64,000 bases of DNA from assembly GCA_913057945.1 (NCBI GenBank), contig CAJXOF010000001.1, positions 186,001-250,000 of the forward strand. The letters are read 5' to 3'. A program made the position numbers and the translations under genes. Origin of the DNA: an uncultured Hyphomonadaceae bacterium (GTDB lineage Bacteria > Pseudomonadota > Alphaproteobacteria > Caulobacterales > Hyphomonadaceae). Below, piece by piece: positions 1-9,875 of this stretch (position 1 is its first letter; each line of letters starts with the position of its first letter). The notes under the pieces were generated by a model that was not told the origin of the DNA, did not search any database, and worked only from the letters and a program-made list of their open reading frames with translations.

Positions 1-2695
1 CCTGCGCGCGGGTCAGCGCCACGTACAGCAGCCGGCGAAACTCCTCTTCGGATTTGGCATTGGCCACCGCGCGCTCCAGCTCAGCTGCCGGCACGTCGCT
101 GTCCTTGCGGGGCGACCAGATGGGCACACCGTCAACGACGAACATGGAGGACGACACCGTCTTGGGCCCCGCCGTTGTATCCGGCAGCACCACGACCGGC
201 GCTTGCAGGCCCTTGGCGCCATGCACGGTCATTACCCGCACCTGGCCTTCGGGCGCGGCAAGGTCGCGTTTGATCTCGACGAGTTTGGATTCCATTTCGG
301 CGACAAAAGCCTGCAGGGAAGATGGCTCCGTCGCGTCAAAACCTTGTGCGCGGGCAAGCAGCGCCTCGACCGGGTCATGCGCTGGCGTGCCGAGCCGCGC
401 ATTTATCCTGTCCCAGCCTGTCAGGCCATCCGATCCCGGAACATCCAGAACATCGGAGAGGAATTCATAAGGGGGCTCGTGTCGACTGGAGATCAGACTG
501 CCAAGAAAGTCGGCAGCCTTCTTGACGTCGGGGTCCAGACTTGCCTGAACCCGGGACCACAATGTCTCGCCCTTCCCGCGTTTGTTCGCCAGGGGGAACA
601 GGTAGCGGTCATCATCCACGAGGCCGACAAACGGCCCGCGCAGGATTTCCGCCAGCGTCAAATCCCGCTCGGGCAGAAGCGCAAACCGCATCAGATTCAG
701 GCAGTCTTGCACCGCGATGTGATCTGTCAGTTTGAGGCGGTCGGCGCCGGCGACCGGCAAGCCTGTAGCCTTCAATGCGGAGATCATCGCATCGAACAGC
801 CCGCCCGTACGGCTGCGGACAAGGATCAATATGTCTTCCGGCTTCATCGGCCGGCGCTGCCAGCGCCGGTCCGGCAATTCCTCCCAGACTGTCTCGCCGC
901 TCTCCACCATACGCTTCAGTCGCTGGGCGAGCCGCGTGGCCAGGCGTGCTTTTGGAGAGCTGGAGCGCAGCGCATTGACGGGCCGCGACCAGGCGTCAGC
1001 GTCCTCATCCTCATCGCGCTCATCAACCGGCCAGAGTTCCACCAGTCCCGGCTGGTTCGCCCGGCGCGCGGTGTGCTTCACACCATCCGCCGTCAGCGGT
1101 GATTGTATACCGGAGGCAATATTGACCGGTGGGGACGAATTCCAGACCGCATCCACAAAACCCAGAATTTCCGGTGAGGACCGGAAGGACATTTCCATCG
1201 TCTGGGACAGGACTGCCGGATCCTTGCGGATATACTCCTGTTCCTGCGTGCGCAATTGCGCCGGGTCTGCGCCCTGGAAGGAATAGATGGATTGCTTCTC
1301 GTCGCCCACGACGAAGAGGGTGCGTGGGTCTTGTTGGCGCTCCGCGCCGATCCCTGCGGTGAATTCCTCCGTCAACGCATTGATCAGTTCCCACTGTTCG
1401 GGGCTCGTATCCTGCGCCTCGTCGAGCAGGATGTGGCTGATTCCGCCATCCAGCTTGTAAAGCACCCAGTCGGACATGCCCGTGCGCGTGAGCAGGTCAC
1501 GGGTCTTGCGGATGAGGTCGTCAAAATCGAGGGCGCCGCGGCGGCGCTTCTCGTCCTGATACGCGACCAGCGCACCCAGTCCGACTTCCAGCAGCGCGGA
1601 GGTGCGTTCCACCGTTTCGGCCAGTTTCAGTTTTGTCGCGAGAGCCTCCACCCGCGCCACTTCAGACCCGATTTCATCCTTGGTCGCAAACAACACGACG
1701 ACATTGGCGTCCTTGCCAGCTTCAGCATTGTAGAGGGATTTGTAAGGATTGCCCTGCGCGCCAAAAAAGGCGCACTTGTAGCATTCCCAACGGCGCGCGG
1801 GGTCCTCTTCGTAAAGCGCGGCCTCAACGGCATTGGCGGTACGGGTGTCGTCCCGCTTGCCCGATGCCCGTAGGCTGATCAGGGCCTCGCGCAACGCGTT
1901 GACCGGCATGTCCGGCCCCATGGCCAGTTCCAGAATGTCCGCCGGGCCCGCTTCGGGCGCATTCAGGTTTTCGATCAGCGCGGCGCGCATTTGGACCTGA
2001 TTGAAAGCGTGTGCTTGGGCGAAGTCCAGATAGGCGTTCATCTTGAAGCGCATGGCATTCAGCGCGACGTCGGCCCCATCATGTCCGCCTTCCAGTGCAA
2101 GCACGTTCAGAGCCTCGGGCGCGGTTTCGCTCGCCTTCAAGACGGCCTGCGCGCGTACATTTTGCCAGATCGCCTGGGCCTCGTCTTCCTCGATCTCAGC
2201 AAAGCCGGGCAGCACGCCGGCTTCCAATGGAAACCGTCGCAGGATACGCGCACAGAAGGCGTGGATCGTCTCGATCCGCAGGCCGCCCGGCGTCTCAAGT
2301 GCGCGAGCGAACAGGGCCCGGGCCGCTCTCAAATCGTCGGTCTTATAGGCGTCTTTCGGACGCCCTTCGAGGCGGGACAATTCCTCACGCAATTTGTCGT
2401 CGCGCATGATTGACCATTTGCCGAGCGTGCGGAATAGGCGCGACAGCATCTCGTTTGCCGCGGCCTTGGTATAGGTGATACAGAGGATGGAGTCCGGAGC
2501 GGCGCCCACGCGCCCGTCCTCACGGCGCAACAGGAGCCGCGCGACGCGGTCGATCAGGACTTTCGTCTTGCCGCTACCCGCATTGGCCATGACAAAGACG
2601 GGCCGCGCCGGGTCTGCCGAGACGAGTTGCGCCGTATTGGCACGATGGTAATCTTCCGTATCCGGCGGGGTGACTGGCAGTTTCGCATCAGGCAT
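1..2695 (-). CDS. addA: AddA helicase-nuclease subunit (C-terminus cut off by window edge)
   Basis: UvrD/PcrA-type superfamily 1 helicase and nuclease subunit of the AddAB double-strand-break resection complex, which prepares ends for RecA. About 898 residues are visible. A Walker A motif (NAGSGKT) lies near residue 40, the Walker B motif is LDEAQDTS, and motif V is TVHGAKGLQ. Motif VI (RRLLYVALTRA) is at the extreme left edge. The C-terminal nuclease domain, expected to be roughly 250 residues, lies outside the window. The start is the ATG at 2695; it overlaps the end of addB by 8 bp, which suggests translational coupling. It is the last visible gene of the tsaE-amgK-murU-addB-addA unit. Confidence 0.95.
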   Translation of the reverse strand, partial: MPDAKLPVTPPDTEDYHRANTAQLVSADPARPVFVMANAGSGKTKVLIDRVARLLLRREDGRVGAAPDSILCITYTKAAANEMLSRLFRTLGKWSIMRDDKLREELSRLEGRPKDAYKTDDLRAARALFARALETPGGLRIETIHAFCARILRRFPLEAGVLPGFAEIEEDEAQAIWQNVRAQAVLKASETAPEALNVLALEGGHDGADVALNAMRFKMNAYLDFAQAHAFNQVQMRAALIENLNAPEAGPADILELAMGPDMPVNALREALISLRASGKRDDTRTANAVEAALYEEDPARRWECYKCAFFGAQGNPYKSLYNAEAGKDANVVVLFATKDEIGSEVARVEALATKLKLAETVERTSALLEVGLGALVAYQDEKRRRGALDFDDLIRKTRDLLTRTGMSDWVLYKLDGGISHILLDEAQDTSPEQWELINALTEEFTAGIGAERQQDPRTLFVVGDEKQSIYSFQGADPAQLRTQEQEYIRKDPAVLSQTMEMSFRSSPEILGFVDAVWNSSPPVNIASGIQSPLTADGVKHTARRANQPGLVELWPVDERDEDEDADAWSRPVNALRSSSPKARLATRLAQRLKRMVESGETVWEELPDRRWQRRPMKPEDILILVRSRTGGLFDAMISALKATGLPVAGADRLKLTDHIAVQDCLNLMRFALLPERDLTLAEILRGPFVGLVDDDRYLFPLANKRGKGETLWSRVQASLDPDVKKAADFLGSLISSRHEPPYEFLSDVLDVPGSDGLTGWDRINARLGTPAHDPVEALLARAQGFDATEPSSLQAFVAEMESKLVEIKRDLAAPEGQVRVMTVHGAKGLQAPVVVLPDTTAGPKTVSSSMFVVDGVPIWSPRKDSDVPAAELERAVANAKSEEEFRRLLYVALTRAQ

Positions 2696-5600
2696 CACCG
2701 CCCTCCCCCTCTTCGGTATCGCCTGCCCATTCCGCGCGCCGGGCGAGGAGATTGTAGCCATTGTCATATTTGACGAATTTCACGCGCGGCGCAGACAGGA
2801 ATTTCGACGATGGCTCACGATAGGCTTCGATCAGGCGCAACAGGCCGCTCTCGGCCAGCTCCGCCATTTCTGCGGGTTCTATCGGAAGGTTATGTTTGCC
2901 GCCGAGACTGAACGCGTCCGGCTTGGCCTTGAAGGCCACATAGTGAAGCTGGTCGACACGCGCCGCCGGCACGCCCTCATAGCCGCCCTTTTGCGCGATC
3001 AGTGCTTGCAGGGGCATTTGCTGGCTGAGGCCGGTGGCGACTTCCTTGTCGCGTGGCGGGCTGCCCGTCTTGAAATCGACAATGATAAGATCACCATTGG
3101 ACGTCTGCTCAATCCGGTCGGCTGTGGCCGACAGCGTGAACGGCAGACCGGCAACGTTATAGTCGATCCGTCCCCGGACCTCCTGCTTCAATTTCCCGCC
3201 TGACGTGTCCCGCTGACTGCGCCAGACCATGTACCAGTCAACCGTGCGCTGCCAGACCGCCTCGCGCGCGGCCCACGCATCGGCAGGTTCGCCCACACGC
3301 AGCAATTCCTGTTTGAGCAGCGCCATCAATTGTACGGCCGTCTTTGGCTTACCGTCTTCCTCGAACAGTTCGAGCGCCCTGTGAATCGCGGTGCCGCGCG
3401 GCGCAGGGCCAAGCTCATCGTTCAGCGCATCCACCGAGGACAGGCCGAGCACCTGTTCGGCCCAGAGGGCATAGGGGTCACGCTGCAACAGGTCGACCCG
3501 CGTGGCGGACAGGCGCGAGGGCCAGCCTTCGGGCCGCGCCGAGGGGATCGGTTCGGCGCTGAAACCCGGCAGCGCGTCGATCTGGTTCAGCTTCAGCGCT
3601 TCGACCAGTTTGATCGGATCAAAGGCCTGCGGCGCGAAATGATCCGCGGCCTGGTTTTCGAGTGCCCCTTCCGCGAGCGTCTTGAGGCGCCAGACCCAGC
3701 GCGAGGCCACCGCAGGTGCATCATTCCGGCGCGAGGAGTAGACAAGCGTCACATCAGGCGCGCAGGCAAGCTGGGCAAAATCGTGCGCGGCAAGTCCCAT
3801 CCGCTCTTCCGGATCGCCAAGGCCAAGGCGCGCGCGGAAATGGCGTGGCAGGAAGGCATCTGGCGCCGGCCGCTTCGGCCAGACATCTTCATTGAGCCCG
3901 GCAAGAATGACCCGGTCGGCAGATTGCAGTCGCGCTTCGAGGGGCCCCCAGATCGAGAGTTGCGGGTGTTCAGCCTCGCCGAAACTGACCGTCATCTGGG
4001 ACGCCTGTGAATTGACGAGGTCGGCAAGCGCCGCAGGCCGCATCGGGCCGAGTGACTCCGACACTTCCCTGACGAATTCGAGCAGGCGACTGGTGGCCGC
4101 GCCATCCTCGCCTGCCCACGGCATGGGCGTTTCGCTGACGGATTCCGCCAAGGCCGCGATGCGCTGGATGGCATCAGCACCCGTGACCATTTCGATTTCG
4201 CTCATATCCGCATTCGCGTCTTCAAAGCGCGCAATCAGAGACACGATGAGCGCGATCCCCTCCACCTGCTGGTCAGGACCGAATTGGGGATAGGGCTCAA
4301 TCGTGTCGCGCGTGCGGATGCTTTCCACCAATTCCTGAAGAGACGTCCACCGTCGCGGCCCGCGCAGGAAATGAAGCTCCAGGTCAGCAAGCCCTTCCAG
4401 CGGCGCTGCCAGCTCGTGGGTCAGCACGGATACCATCAGGACGGGATCGCCCGGATCGACCGCCCATTTTGCGCACAGCCCAACGAAGCTGCCGGCCGCC
4501 GTACGTCCGACGGGAATGCCGGCGGAGGGGGGAACGCTGATGTTCCAGCGTTTCAACAAAGCGGAGACGCGACGTGCGAGGCCCGCATCCGGTGTAATCA
4601 GCGCCGCTGTCCGTCCTTTCGCCTCCAGCGTCTCCCGCAGGATGAGGGCAATGGCGCTGGCTTCGGCAGCCTCGTCAGGGGCTTCGAGGAGCGATAGCCC
4701 TTCCAGCGCTTGTTCGGCGAAGCTTGCCACGTCCGTGCCCGCACTGGCCGCGAGTTGATCCAGCGTATCGCGCCAATCCGCCGTCGCATCAGCGGGTGCA
4801 AGCGCTTCCATGATCATGCGGCGGCGCGCATGGCGTTTGGGGCCAACCTCGATACCGGGCCATTCGGGAACATCACCCGGCGCGACGCCTAACGCGTCGA
4901 GCGTGTTCAACAATGTGTTTTGGGGATGTCCGATCTCGGATCGAATTGCCAGCCGCTGGTCTTCAGACGAGGCAAGGTCCAGCCCCGGCAGCACGATCAG
5001 CCCCATCGGCAATTGAAGTGTGGCCTTCATCAGCACGCGGCCAGCAGGCGTGGCCCCGGTCGACCCAGCGATAATCACCGGGGCTTCCGGGGGATGCGCG
5101 AGCCAAGCCTGTGCAGTGGCCTCGGCTGCCAGCAAGCGTCGCCTCAGCGGGTCGGTGACGCCCTGCTCCTTCAGCCATTCCGGCCAGGCATCCGTGATGA
5201 TCTCGAGAAACCTGGCCGAGTTTGCCCAATGCTGGGCAAGGTCTGCATCCTTGGCGAGATCCGGCAAGCTGCTCCAATCCGCCTCCGGGCTGAGGTGTGC
5301 CTGGTCCAGCAAGCGCGCCAGTTCATTCGCCGCCGCCAGCGCCGAGGAAGGCGGCACATCCATGCCGGAGCTTTCGCGATAATAAGCCTGCACAAGAGAG
5401 GCGAGCGTTCCGAGCCGTGTGGCCGGAGCGAGTGCGGGTGGCAAATCAGTAACAAAAAACTCGGCGACAGGCGGCGCCTCGTCGCTTTCGAGATCCCCCA
5501 TCGCGCGGATGTCCGGCGACAGGATCGGAGTCTCGTTCGCGGCGAGGAACAGGGCGGCCGACAGTTCCCGCGCAGACCGGCGGTTCGGCACATAGATGGT

Positions 5601-5744
5601 GGCGTCTGCCAAGGCATCCGGCGTGTTGGGCAAATCCACCGCGCGGGCCAGCTCCGCTGCGAGGGCTTTCAGGAAGTTCTCCCCCGGCGGGATCGACCAG
5701 ACTTTCGGCGCGCCAACGCCAAACAGGGCAGGATCATGCGCCAT
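2688..5744 (-). CDS. addB: AddB, double-strand-break repair nuclease subunit (alphaproteobacterial type)
   Basis: Partner of AddA in the AddAB helicase/nuclease that processes broken DNA ends for homologous recombination. The protein is about 1018 aa. The N-terminus contains a segment rich in NRRSARELSAAL. The C-terminus carries a PD-(D/E)xK nuclease motif (IIVDFKTG, about 100 residues from the end). This matches the alphaproteobacterial AddB family, in which the helicase part is degenerate. I chose the ATG at 5744 (MAHDPALFG); an alternative ATG at 5768 would overlap murU by 35 bp instead of 11 bp. Neither start has a strong ribosome binding site, consistent with coupling to murU. Confidence 0.93.
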   Translation of the reverse strand: MAHDPALFGVGAPKVWSIPPGENFLKALAAELARAVDLPNTPDALADATIYVPNRRSARELSAALFLAANETPILSPDIRAMGDLESDEAPPVAEFFVTDLPPALAPATRLGTLASLVQAYYRESSGMDVPPSSALAAANELARLLDQAHLSPEADWSSLPDLAKDADLAQHWANSARFLEIITDAWPEWLKEQGVTDPLRRRLLAAEATAQAWLAHPPEAPVIIAGSTGATPAGRVLMKATLQLPMGLIVLPGLDLASSEDQRLAIRSEIGHPQNTLLNTLDALGVAPGDVPEWPGIEVGPKRHARRRMIMEALAPADATADWRDTLDQLAASAGTDVASFAEQALEGLSLLEAPDEAAEASAIALILRETLEAKGRTAALITPDAGLARRVSALLKRWNISVPPSAGIPVGRTAAGSFVGLCAKWAVDPGDPVLMVSVLTHELAAPLEGLADLELHFLRGPRRWTSLQELVESIRTRDTIEPYPQFGPDQQVEGIALIVSLIARFEDANADMSEIEMVTGADAIQRIAALAESVSETPMPWAGEDGAATSRLLEFVREVSESLGPMRPAALADLVNSQASQMTVSFGEAEHPQLSIWGPLEARLQSADRVILAGLNEDVWPKRPAPDAFLPRHFRARLGLGDPEERMGLAAHDFAQLACAPDVTLVYSSRRNDAPAVASRWVWRLKTLAEGALENQAADHFAPQAFDPIKLVEALKLNQIDALPGFSAEPIPSARPEGWPSRLSATRVDLLQRDPYALWAEQVLGLSSVDALNDELGPAPRGTAIHRALELFEEDGKPKTAVQLMALLKQELLRVGEPADAWAAREAVWQRTVDWYMVWRSQRDTSGGKLKQEVRGRIDYNVAGLPFTLSATADRIEQTSNGDLIIVDFKTGSPPRDKEVATGLSQQMPLQALIAQKGGYEGVPAARVDQLHYVAFKAKPDAFSLGGKHNLPIEPAEMAELAESGLLRLIEAYREPSSKFLSAPRVKFVKYDNGYNLLARRAEWAGDTEEGEGGDA

Positions 5745-6462
5745 GGCAGCGCAGCCACATCTCGGCATCCTTCAGGGCTTGGGGATCGCCCACATGGAGC
5801 CAGAAATCGTCAAGCGGAAGACCGTGCAACCGGCCGGATTCGACCAGCGGCCCCCAGATACGCCAGGCAACGGAGAAGCGCTCCACTTCAAGCCCAGCAA
5901 AGGCCTGCGGCTTCAGGATACGCACGCCTGCATACGCCCAGGGCGCCGATGGATTTTCGCCACGCCGCGTCAGGCTCCCCGTCTCGGCACGCAGGAAATC
6001 CCCCGCGCCGCCATATCCAAGACTGCGCTGCGTATCTGCGAGTAGCAGGAGTTCGTCCATCCGCTCGGGATCAAACGCCTCAGCCAATTCGAGTAACGGG
6101 GTGGCATCCCCCTCACCCCAGAACGCATCTGTATTGACGACGAAAACGGGATCATCACCGAGCACCGGCGCGGCCTTCACCAGCGCGCCGCCTGTTTCAA
6201 GCACTTCGCCCCGTTCGTCCGACACGATCAGGTCCACGCCCTTGAGGCCCGCCACATGGGCTTCCACCTGATCGGCGAGCCAGTGGACATTCACGACAAT
6301 CCGCTGCACGCCGGCTTCGATCAGCGGGTCAATCATCCGGTCCATCAGACGCTTGCCGCCAACTTCAATCAGGGGCTTCGGGCATGTGTCCGTGAGCGGC
6401 CGCATCCGTGTGCCGAGCCCAGCGGCCAGCACCATTGCCGTATGCGGAACATTTGATGACAT
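5734..6462 (-). CDS. murU: N-acetylmuramate-1-phosphate uridylyltransferase (MurU-like nucleotidyltransferase)
   Basis: Sugar-1-phosphate nucleotidyltransferase of 242 aa. The N-terminal signature LAAGLGTRMRPLT..CPKPL is at about residues 12-31, and the metal-binding NTDAFW segment is mid-protein. MurU makes UDP-MurNAc from MurNAc-1-phosphate in the anabolic peptidoglycan recycling pathway, which bypasses MurA. The assignment rests on its coupling to the amgK-like kinase directly upstream: the stop and start share one base (TGATG). On sequence alone it could be another small NDP-sugar pyrophosphorylase. It overlaps the start of addB. Confidence 0.85.
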   Translation of the reverse strand: MSSNVPHTAMVLAAGLGTRMRPLTDTCPKPLIEVGGKRLMDRMIDPLIEAGVQRIVVNVHWLADQVEAHVAGLKGVDLIVSDERGEVLETGGALVKAAPVLGDDPVFVVNTDAFWGEGDATPLLELAEAFDPERMDELLLLADTQRSLGYGGAGDFLRAETGSLTRRGENPSAPWAYAGVRILKPQAFAGLEVERFSVAWRIWGPLVESGRLHGLPLDDFWLHVGDPQALKDAEMWLRCHGA

Positions 6463-7553
6463 CAGCTTTCCTCGAACACGAAGGGGGTCGTCTCCCGCAC
6501 GAAGGCCGCCATGGGCTCCAGCGCGGGGTGGGACAGATTACGGGCGAGCAGTTTCAGTTGGCGCGGCTGGAATGTACCATACCGGGCCTTGCCATCGCGG
6601 TGCTGCAGCCGGGAAAACACGCCAGCAATGCGCAGCGCGTTGAGGGCACCGATCACGGCGAGCCGCTCGTCGAAAGCCTCGCGCGTCTTGCCGGTCTGGT
6701 CGAGATAATGCCGGATCGCCGCTTCGGACGCCTCATGCGAAACATCCCGTCGTGCGTCCTGGGTCAGCATGGCCATATCCCACGCGTCCCATCCCTTCAC
6801 CGCGTCCTGGAAATCGAGCAGCGCGATGCGGTCCTTTCCGAGCCAGAGCAAGTTCTCGGCATGGTAATCGCGCAAGGTGAACACACGCGGAAAGGAAAGC
6901 GCCTGTTCAATCAGCGCGTCGCGTTCAGACTCCCATCGAGCACGGGCCGCGCCAGTCAGGGCCACGCCTCCTGCCTCAACCGGCAGCCAGTCGGCATAGA
7001 GGTCCGCATTCGAGGCCAGAGCGAGGCGGTCAAAATCGAGGATCGGCCATTGTTCCGCCCTGAAGGTGACCGTATCCGGGATTGGCTCCCGATGGAGCCG
7101 CGCCAGCATGTCGGCGGCGAGCGTGTAGGCCGGAACTTCCAGGGCCGGATCCCGCTCAATCTGGCGGGCAAGTTCCATCCCGTCGCCAAAGTCCTGCAGG
7201 ATGGCGAGCCCGGCTTCGGTGTCGTGGGCCAGGACCTCCGGCGCCTCGAAACCCAGCGCTCTCAGATGATTGGCGATCAGGACGAAGGCATCCACCCGAG
7301 AGGCAGCAAGACGTGTCTGGGCATTCCATCCCATCGCATTGCGTGTGGCGTCGTCGGCGTCCGGCGGACACGGGTCGGCCTCGACTCGCGGCGCATCCAT
7401 CAGCATCGCTGTCGTACCATCCGGCTTCACCAGTCGGATATAGCGACGGGTCGAGGCGTCCTGCCCCAAAGGCTGCAGTTGTGCATCGCCCCAGCCATGG
7501 CGCGAGAGGAAACCGGCAATCAGCCCGTCGCGGAAACTAGAATTGAAATTCAT
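6462..7553 (-). CDS. amgK: AmgK-like MurNAc/GlcNAc anomeric kinase (aminoglycoside phosphotransferase fold)
   Basis: Phosphotransferase of 363 aa with the choline/aminoglycoside kinase fold. A catalytic-loop pattern LRDYHAENLLWL is followed by the metal-binding LLDFQDA segment around residues 235-260. AmgK phosphorylates MurNAc and GlcNAc at the anomeric position, feeding MurU directly downstream. The open frame extends upstream into tsaE, but the ATG at 7553 (MNFNSSFRDGL) fits the family, because the upstream part is only an antisense-like reading of tsaE. It overlaps the end of tsaE by 17 bp. Confidence 0.86.
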   Translation of the reverse strand: MNFNSSFRDGLIAGFLSRHGWGDAQLQPLGQDASTRRYIRLVKPDGTTAMLMDAPRVEADPCPPDADDATRNAMGWNAQTRLAASRVDAFVLIANHLRALGFEAPEVLAHDTEAGLAILQDFGDGMELARQIERDPALEVPAYTLAADMLARLHREPIPDTVTFRAEQWPILDFDRLALASNADLYADWLPVEAGGVALTGAARARWESERDALIEQALSFPRVFTLRDYHAENLLWLGKDRIALLDFQDAVKGWDAWDMAMLTQDARRDVSHEASEAAIRHYLDQTGKTREAFDERLAVIGALNALRIAGVFSRLQHRDGKARYGTFQPRQLKLLARNLSHPALEPMAAFVRETTPFVFEES

Positions 7554-7998
7554 CGCAGCGTCTCTGCCAGTCTTCACCATGGGGTTCCAGCGATACGAGC
7601 CGATGTTCGCCTTCAAAGTCAAAGACGATGTCCAGCCGCCAGGCCGGGAGGTGCTTTCCCGCCTTCTCCGGCCATTCGACGATGGCCACACCCTCTGGCG
7701 TCTCGTCCCAACCGATTTCCTCCATCTCGTCGGGGGATTCCAGCCGGTAGAGGTCGAAATGCCAGACTGGGAAATCCGGGGCGTCATAGGCTTGGACCAG
7801 CGTATAAGTCGGGCTCGGCACCTCCTCGACATCCGGCACGAGCGCGCGGACCAGGCCCCGCGTGAATGTCGTCTTGCCGACCCCCAAGCCGCCATGCAGG
7901 GCGATCACGTCGCCTGGCGTCAGCAGACCGGCCATAGCGGCGCCCAATTCAAGCGTCCGCGCTTCATCTTCGAGTCGATACGTCAGTTTCATCATCAT
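7537..7998 (-). CDS. tsaE: tRNA threonylcarbamoyladenosine biosynthesis ATPase TsaE
   Basis: P-loop ATPase of about 153 aa needed with TsaB and TsaD to make the universal t6A modification at position 37 of ANN-decoding tRNAs. The Walker A motif GGLGVGKT is at residues 36-43, followed by a PSPTYTLVQ segment and the HFDLYRL signature typical of TsaE. The open frame continues upstream, but the family begins at the ATG cluster at 7992-7998 (MMMKLTYRL). No clear Shine-Dalgarno sequence is visible. It heads the minus-strand operon that continues into amgK, murU, addB and addA. Confidence 0.94.
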   Translation of the reverse strand: MMMKLTYRLEDEARTLELGAAMAGLLTPGDVIALHGGLGVGKTTFTRGLVRALVPDVEEVPSPTYTLVQAYDAPDFPVWHFDLYRLESPDEMEEIGWDETPEGVAIVEWPEKAGKHLPAWRLDIVFDFEGEHRLVSLEPHGEDWQRRCDEFQF

Positions 7999-8109
7999 GT
8001 GCTTATAAAAGACTACAGCTACACACCATCGCTTCCTGACTAAATTGCGGCAATACGCGTGGTGACATGCCTTGCAGTAGCAGGCAGACTGGCTTAGAAC
8101 CTTAAAAAA

Positions 8110-8123
8110 TGACGCAGGCGTCA
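8110..8123. promoter_or_regulatory. short perfect inverted repeat in a divergent promoter region
   Basis: TGACGC-ag-GCGTCA is a perfect 6 bp inverted repeat with a 2 bp spacer. It lies 34 bp upstream of the ferredoxin reductase start, in the 158 bp region between the divergent tsaE and reductase genes. It has the size of a dimeric regulator half-site pair, but chance occurrence is possible and no regulator can be named. Confidence 0.3.
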
Positions 8124-8156
8124 CGAATTGACGCTACGTAGGCCGGGAACGACACA

Positions 8157-9404
8157 TTGGATCTGACAGACGCAAAACGGATTGTAGTAATTGGGGGTGG
8201 GCAGGCTGCGGCTCAGGCCATCCAGTCCCTCCGCATGGGGGGCTATGCCGGCGAGCTGACACTGGTCGGCGAGGAGCCTGCCTTGCCCTACCAGCGCCCA
8301 CCTTTGTCTAAAGCCTATATGAAGGGTGAGTTCGCGGAAGAACGGCTCTATTTCAAGCCGGCGGCCTGGTATGCCGACAACAAGGTCGAACTGGTCCTCT
8401 CCACACGCGCAACGGCCATCAACCGGACTGACCGCAAGGTGGAGCTCGAGCATGGCGGCCATCTTGATTATGACGCGCTGATCCTCGCGACCGGATCGCG
8501 GCCCCGCGCCCTGCCTATCGAAGGCGCAGATCTTGAGCATGTTTACGCGCTGCGCGGCCTCGCAGATGTTGAGCGCATCCGGCCGCAAATGGTCGCCGGG
8601 CGCTCCATCCTGATCGTGGGCGCTGGTTATATCGGGCTGGAAGCTGCTGCCGTGGCCCAGCAGATGGGTCTCAAGACCACCGTCCTCGAAATGGCGCCGC
8701 GTGTGCTTGCCCGTGTGACCAGCCCCGTCATGAGCGAATTCTACGAGACTGAGCATCGCCGGCAGGGCGTCGATATCCGTACCATAACCAGCCTGTCGAA
8801 GCTGGAGGGCAAGGATGGTGCCGTGACCGCCGCTGTGCTCAGCGATGGAACCAAGCTCGATGCAGACATCGTCCTCGTTGGTATCGGCATCCTGCCCAAT
8901 GAAGAATTGGCCAAGGACGCCGGCATCGCCTGCAACAATGGCATCCTCGTTGACCGTGACGCCCGGACCTCTGATCCGAGAGTCTTCGCAGCCGGCGATT
9001 GCGCAAGTCGCCCGCTGGTCCATTTCGGCCGGGCCGGACGGCTTGAAAGCGTCCATAATGCGATTGAGCAGGGCAAACTCGCTGCCGCCGCCATTCTCGG
9101 CAAGCCGCGTCCGAATGAGGACTGCCCGTGGTTCTGGTCGGACCAGTATGATTTGAAGCTCCAGATTGCGGGCCTCAGCGCCGGGTATGACCAGATCGTC
9201 GTGCGGGGTTCGCCCGAAGACCGGAAATTTGCGGCCTTCTATTTGAAGAACGGCACCCTGATTGCCGTCGATGCGATCAACAGCCCGCCAGAATTCCTGG
9301 CGTCCAAGAAGCTCATTATGTCAGGCGCGAAACTCTCGGCTGACATTCTTGCAGACACATCAATATCAATGAAAGAGATTGCCACTAACGCAGTGGCAGC
9401 TTGA
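8157..9404 (+). CDS. FAD-dependent ferredoxin reductase (rhodocoxin/putidaredoxin reductase type)
   Basis: NAD(P)H-dependent flavoprotein of 415 aa that would pass electrons to the ferredoxin encoded just downstream. The FAD-binding GGGQAAAQA motif is at about residues 13-21, then the ATGSRPR motif, a second Rossmann motif VGAGYIGLE for NAD(P)H near 155-163, and the FAD-closing VFAAGDCA motif. The reading frame begins with a TTG at 8157; no ATG nearby gives the complete N-terminal Rossmann strand. Such pairs usually feed cytochrome P450s or other oxygenases, but none is adjacent here, so the final acceptor is unknown. Confidence 0.9.
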   Translation: MDLTDAKRIVVIGGGQAAAQAIQSLRMGGYAGELTLVGEEPALPYQRPPLSKAYMKGEFAEERLYFKPAAWYADNKVELVLSTRATAINRTDRKVELEHGGHLDYDALILATGSRPRALPIEGADLEHVYALRGLADVERIRPQMVAGRSILIVGAGYIGLEAAAVAQQMGLKTTVLEMAPRVLARVTSPVMSEFYETEHRRQGVDIRTITSLSKLEGKDGAVTAAVLSDGTKLDADIVLVGIGILPNEELAKDAGIACNNGILVDRDARTSDPRVFAAGDCASRPLVHFGRAGRLESVHNAIEQGKLAAAAILGKPRPNEDCPWFWSDQYDLKLQIAGLSAGYDQIVVRGSPEDRKFAAFYLKNGTLIAVDAINSPPEFLASKKLIMSGAKLSADILADTSISMKEIATNAVAA

Positions 9405-9421
9405 AGGAGAGAAACCCGCAC

Positions 9422-9742
9422 ATGGCGAAAATTACCTATATCGATTGCGAAGGCACCGAGCGCGTCGTCGAAGCCCAGAACGGCGAAACCGTAATGGAAG
9501 CTGCGATCAAGAATTCCATTCCCGGCATCGACGCCGATTGCGGCGGAGCCTGCGCCTGCGCGACATGCCATGTCTATGTCGACCAGGGCTTCATGGACAA
9601 AGTCGGTGAGCAGGAAGAGATGGAAAAATCCATGCTGGATTTTGCCGAGAACGTACAGGAAAATTCCCGCCTGTCCTGCCAGATCACCGTGTCGGAAGAC
9701 CTGGACGGCCTGAAGGTGACCACACCGGAAAGCCAGCACTAA
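9422..9742 (+). CDS. [2Fe-2S] adrenodoxin-type ferredoxin
   Basis: Small electron carrier of 106 aa with the cluster ligands Cys-x5-Cys-x2-Cys ([11 protein letters not shown], about residues 40-48) and a fourth Cys in RLSCQ near residue 86. This is the vertebrate/Pseudomonas putidaredoxin-type arrangement. A strong Shine-Dalgarno sequence (GAAGGAGAG) precedes the ATG at 9422. It follows the ferredoxin reductase by 17 bp and ends at a strong terminator, so the two form a compact redox pair. Confidence 0.94.
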   Translation: MAKITYIDCEGTERVVEAQNGETVMEAAIKNSIPGIDADCGGACACATCHVYVDQGFMDKVGEQEEMEKSMLDFAENVQENSRLSCQITVSEDLDGLKVTTPESQH

Positions 9743-9764
9743 GCTGCTGACAAACTGACAAATG

Positions 9765-9797
9765 AGCGCTCCAGTCGTGTGCTGGGGCGCTTTTTTT
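9765..9797 (+). terminator. Rho-independent terminator after the ferredoxin
   Basis: A 10 bp stem (AGCGCTCCAG at 9765-9774 with CTGGGGCGCT at 9782-9791, one G-U pair) with a 7 nt loop, followed directly by a run of seven T residues. It ends the ferredoxin reductase/ferredoxin transcript. Confidence 0.92.
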
Positions 9798-9875
9798 GAC
9801 GGTATACCCCAGCGTCATGAGTTGGTTCCCTTCCAGAACTGACTATGTATCCGCTCTGGTTTCAGGGAGAATTTC

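Noticed and set aside
4920..6137. Long open frame on the plus strand antisense to addB and murU (about 405 codons)
   Set aside because: It mirrors the codon pattern of the recognised minus-strand genes, has no family resemblance and is full of Arg/Pro/Gly-rich low-complexity sequence typical of antisense frames in high-GC DNA.
6408..7865. Long plus-strand open frame (about 485 codons) antisense to amgK and tsaE
   Set aside because: Both genes beneath it have clear catalytic motifs; the antisense product shows none.
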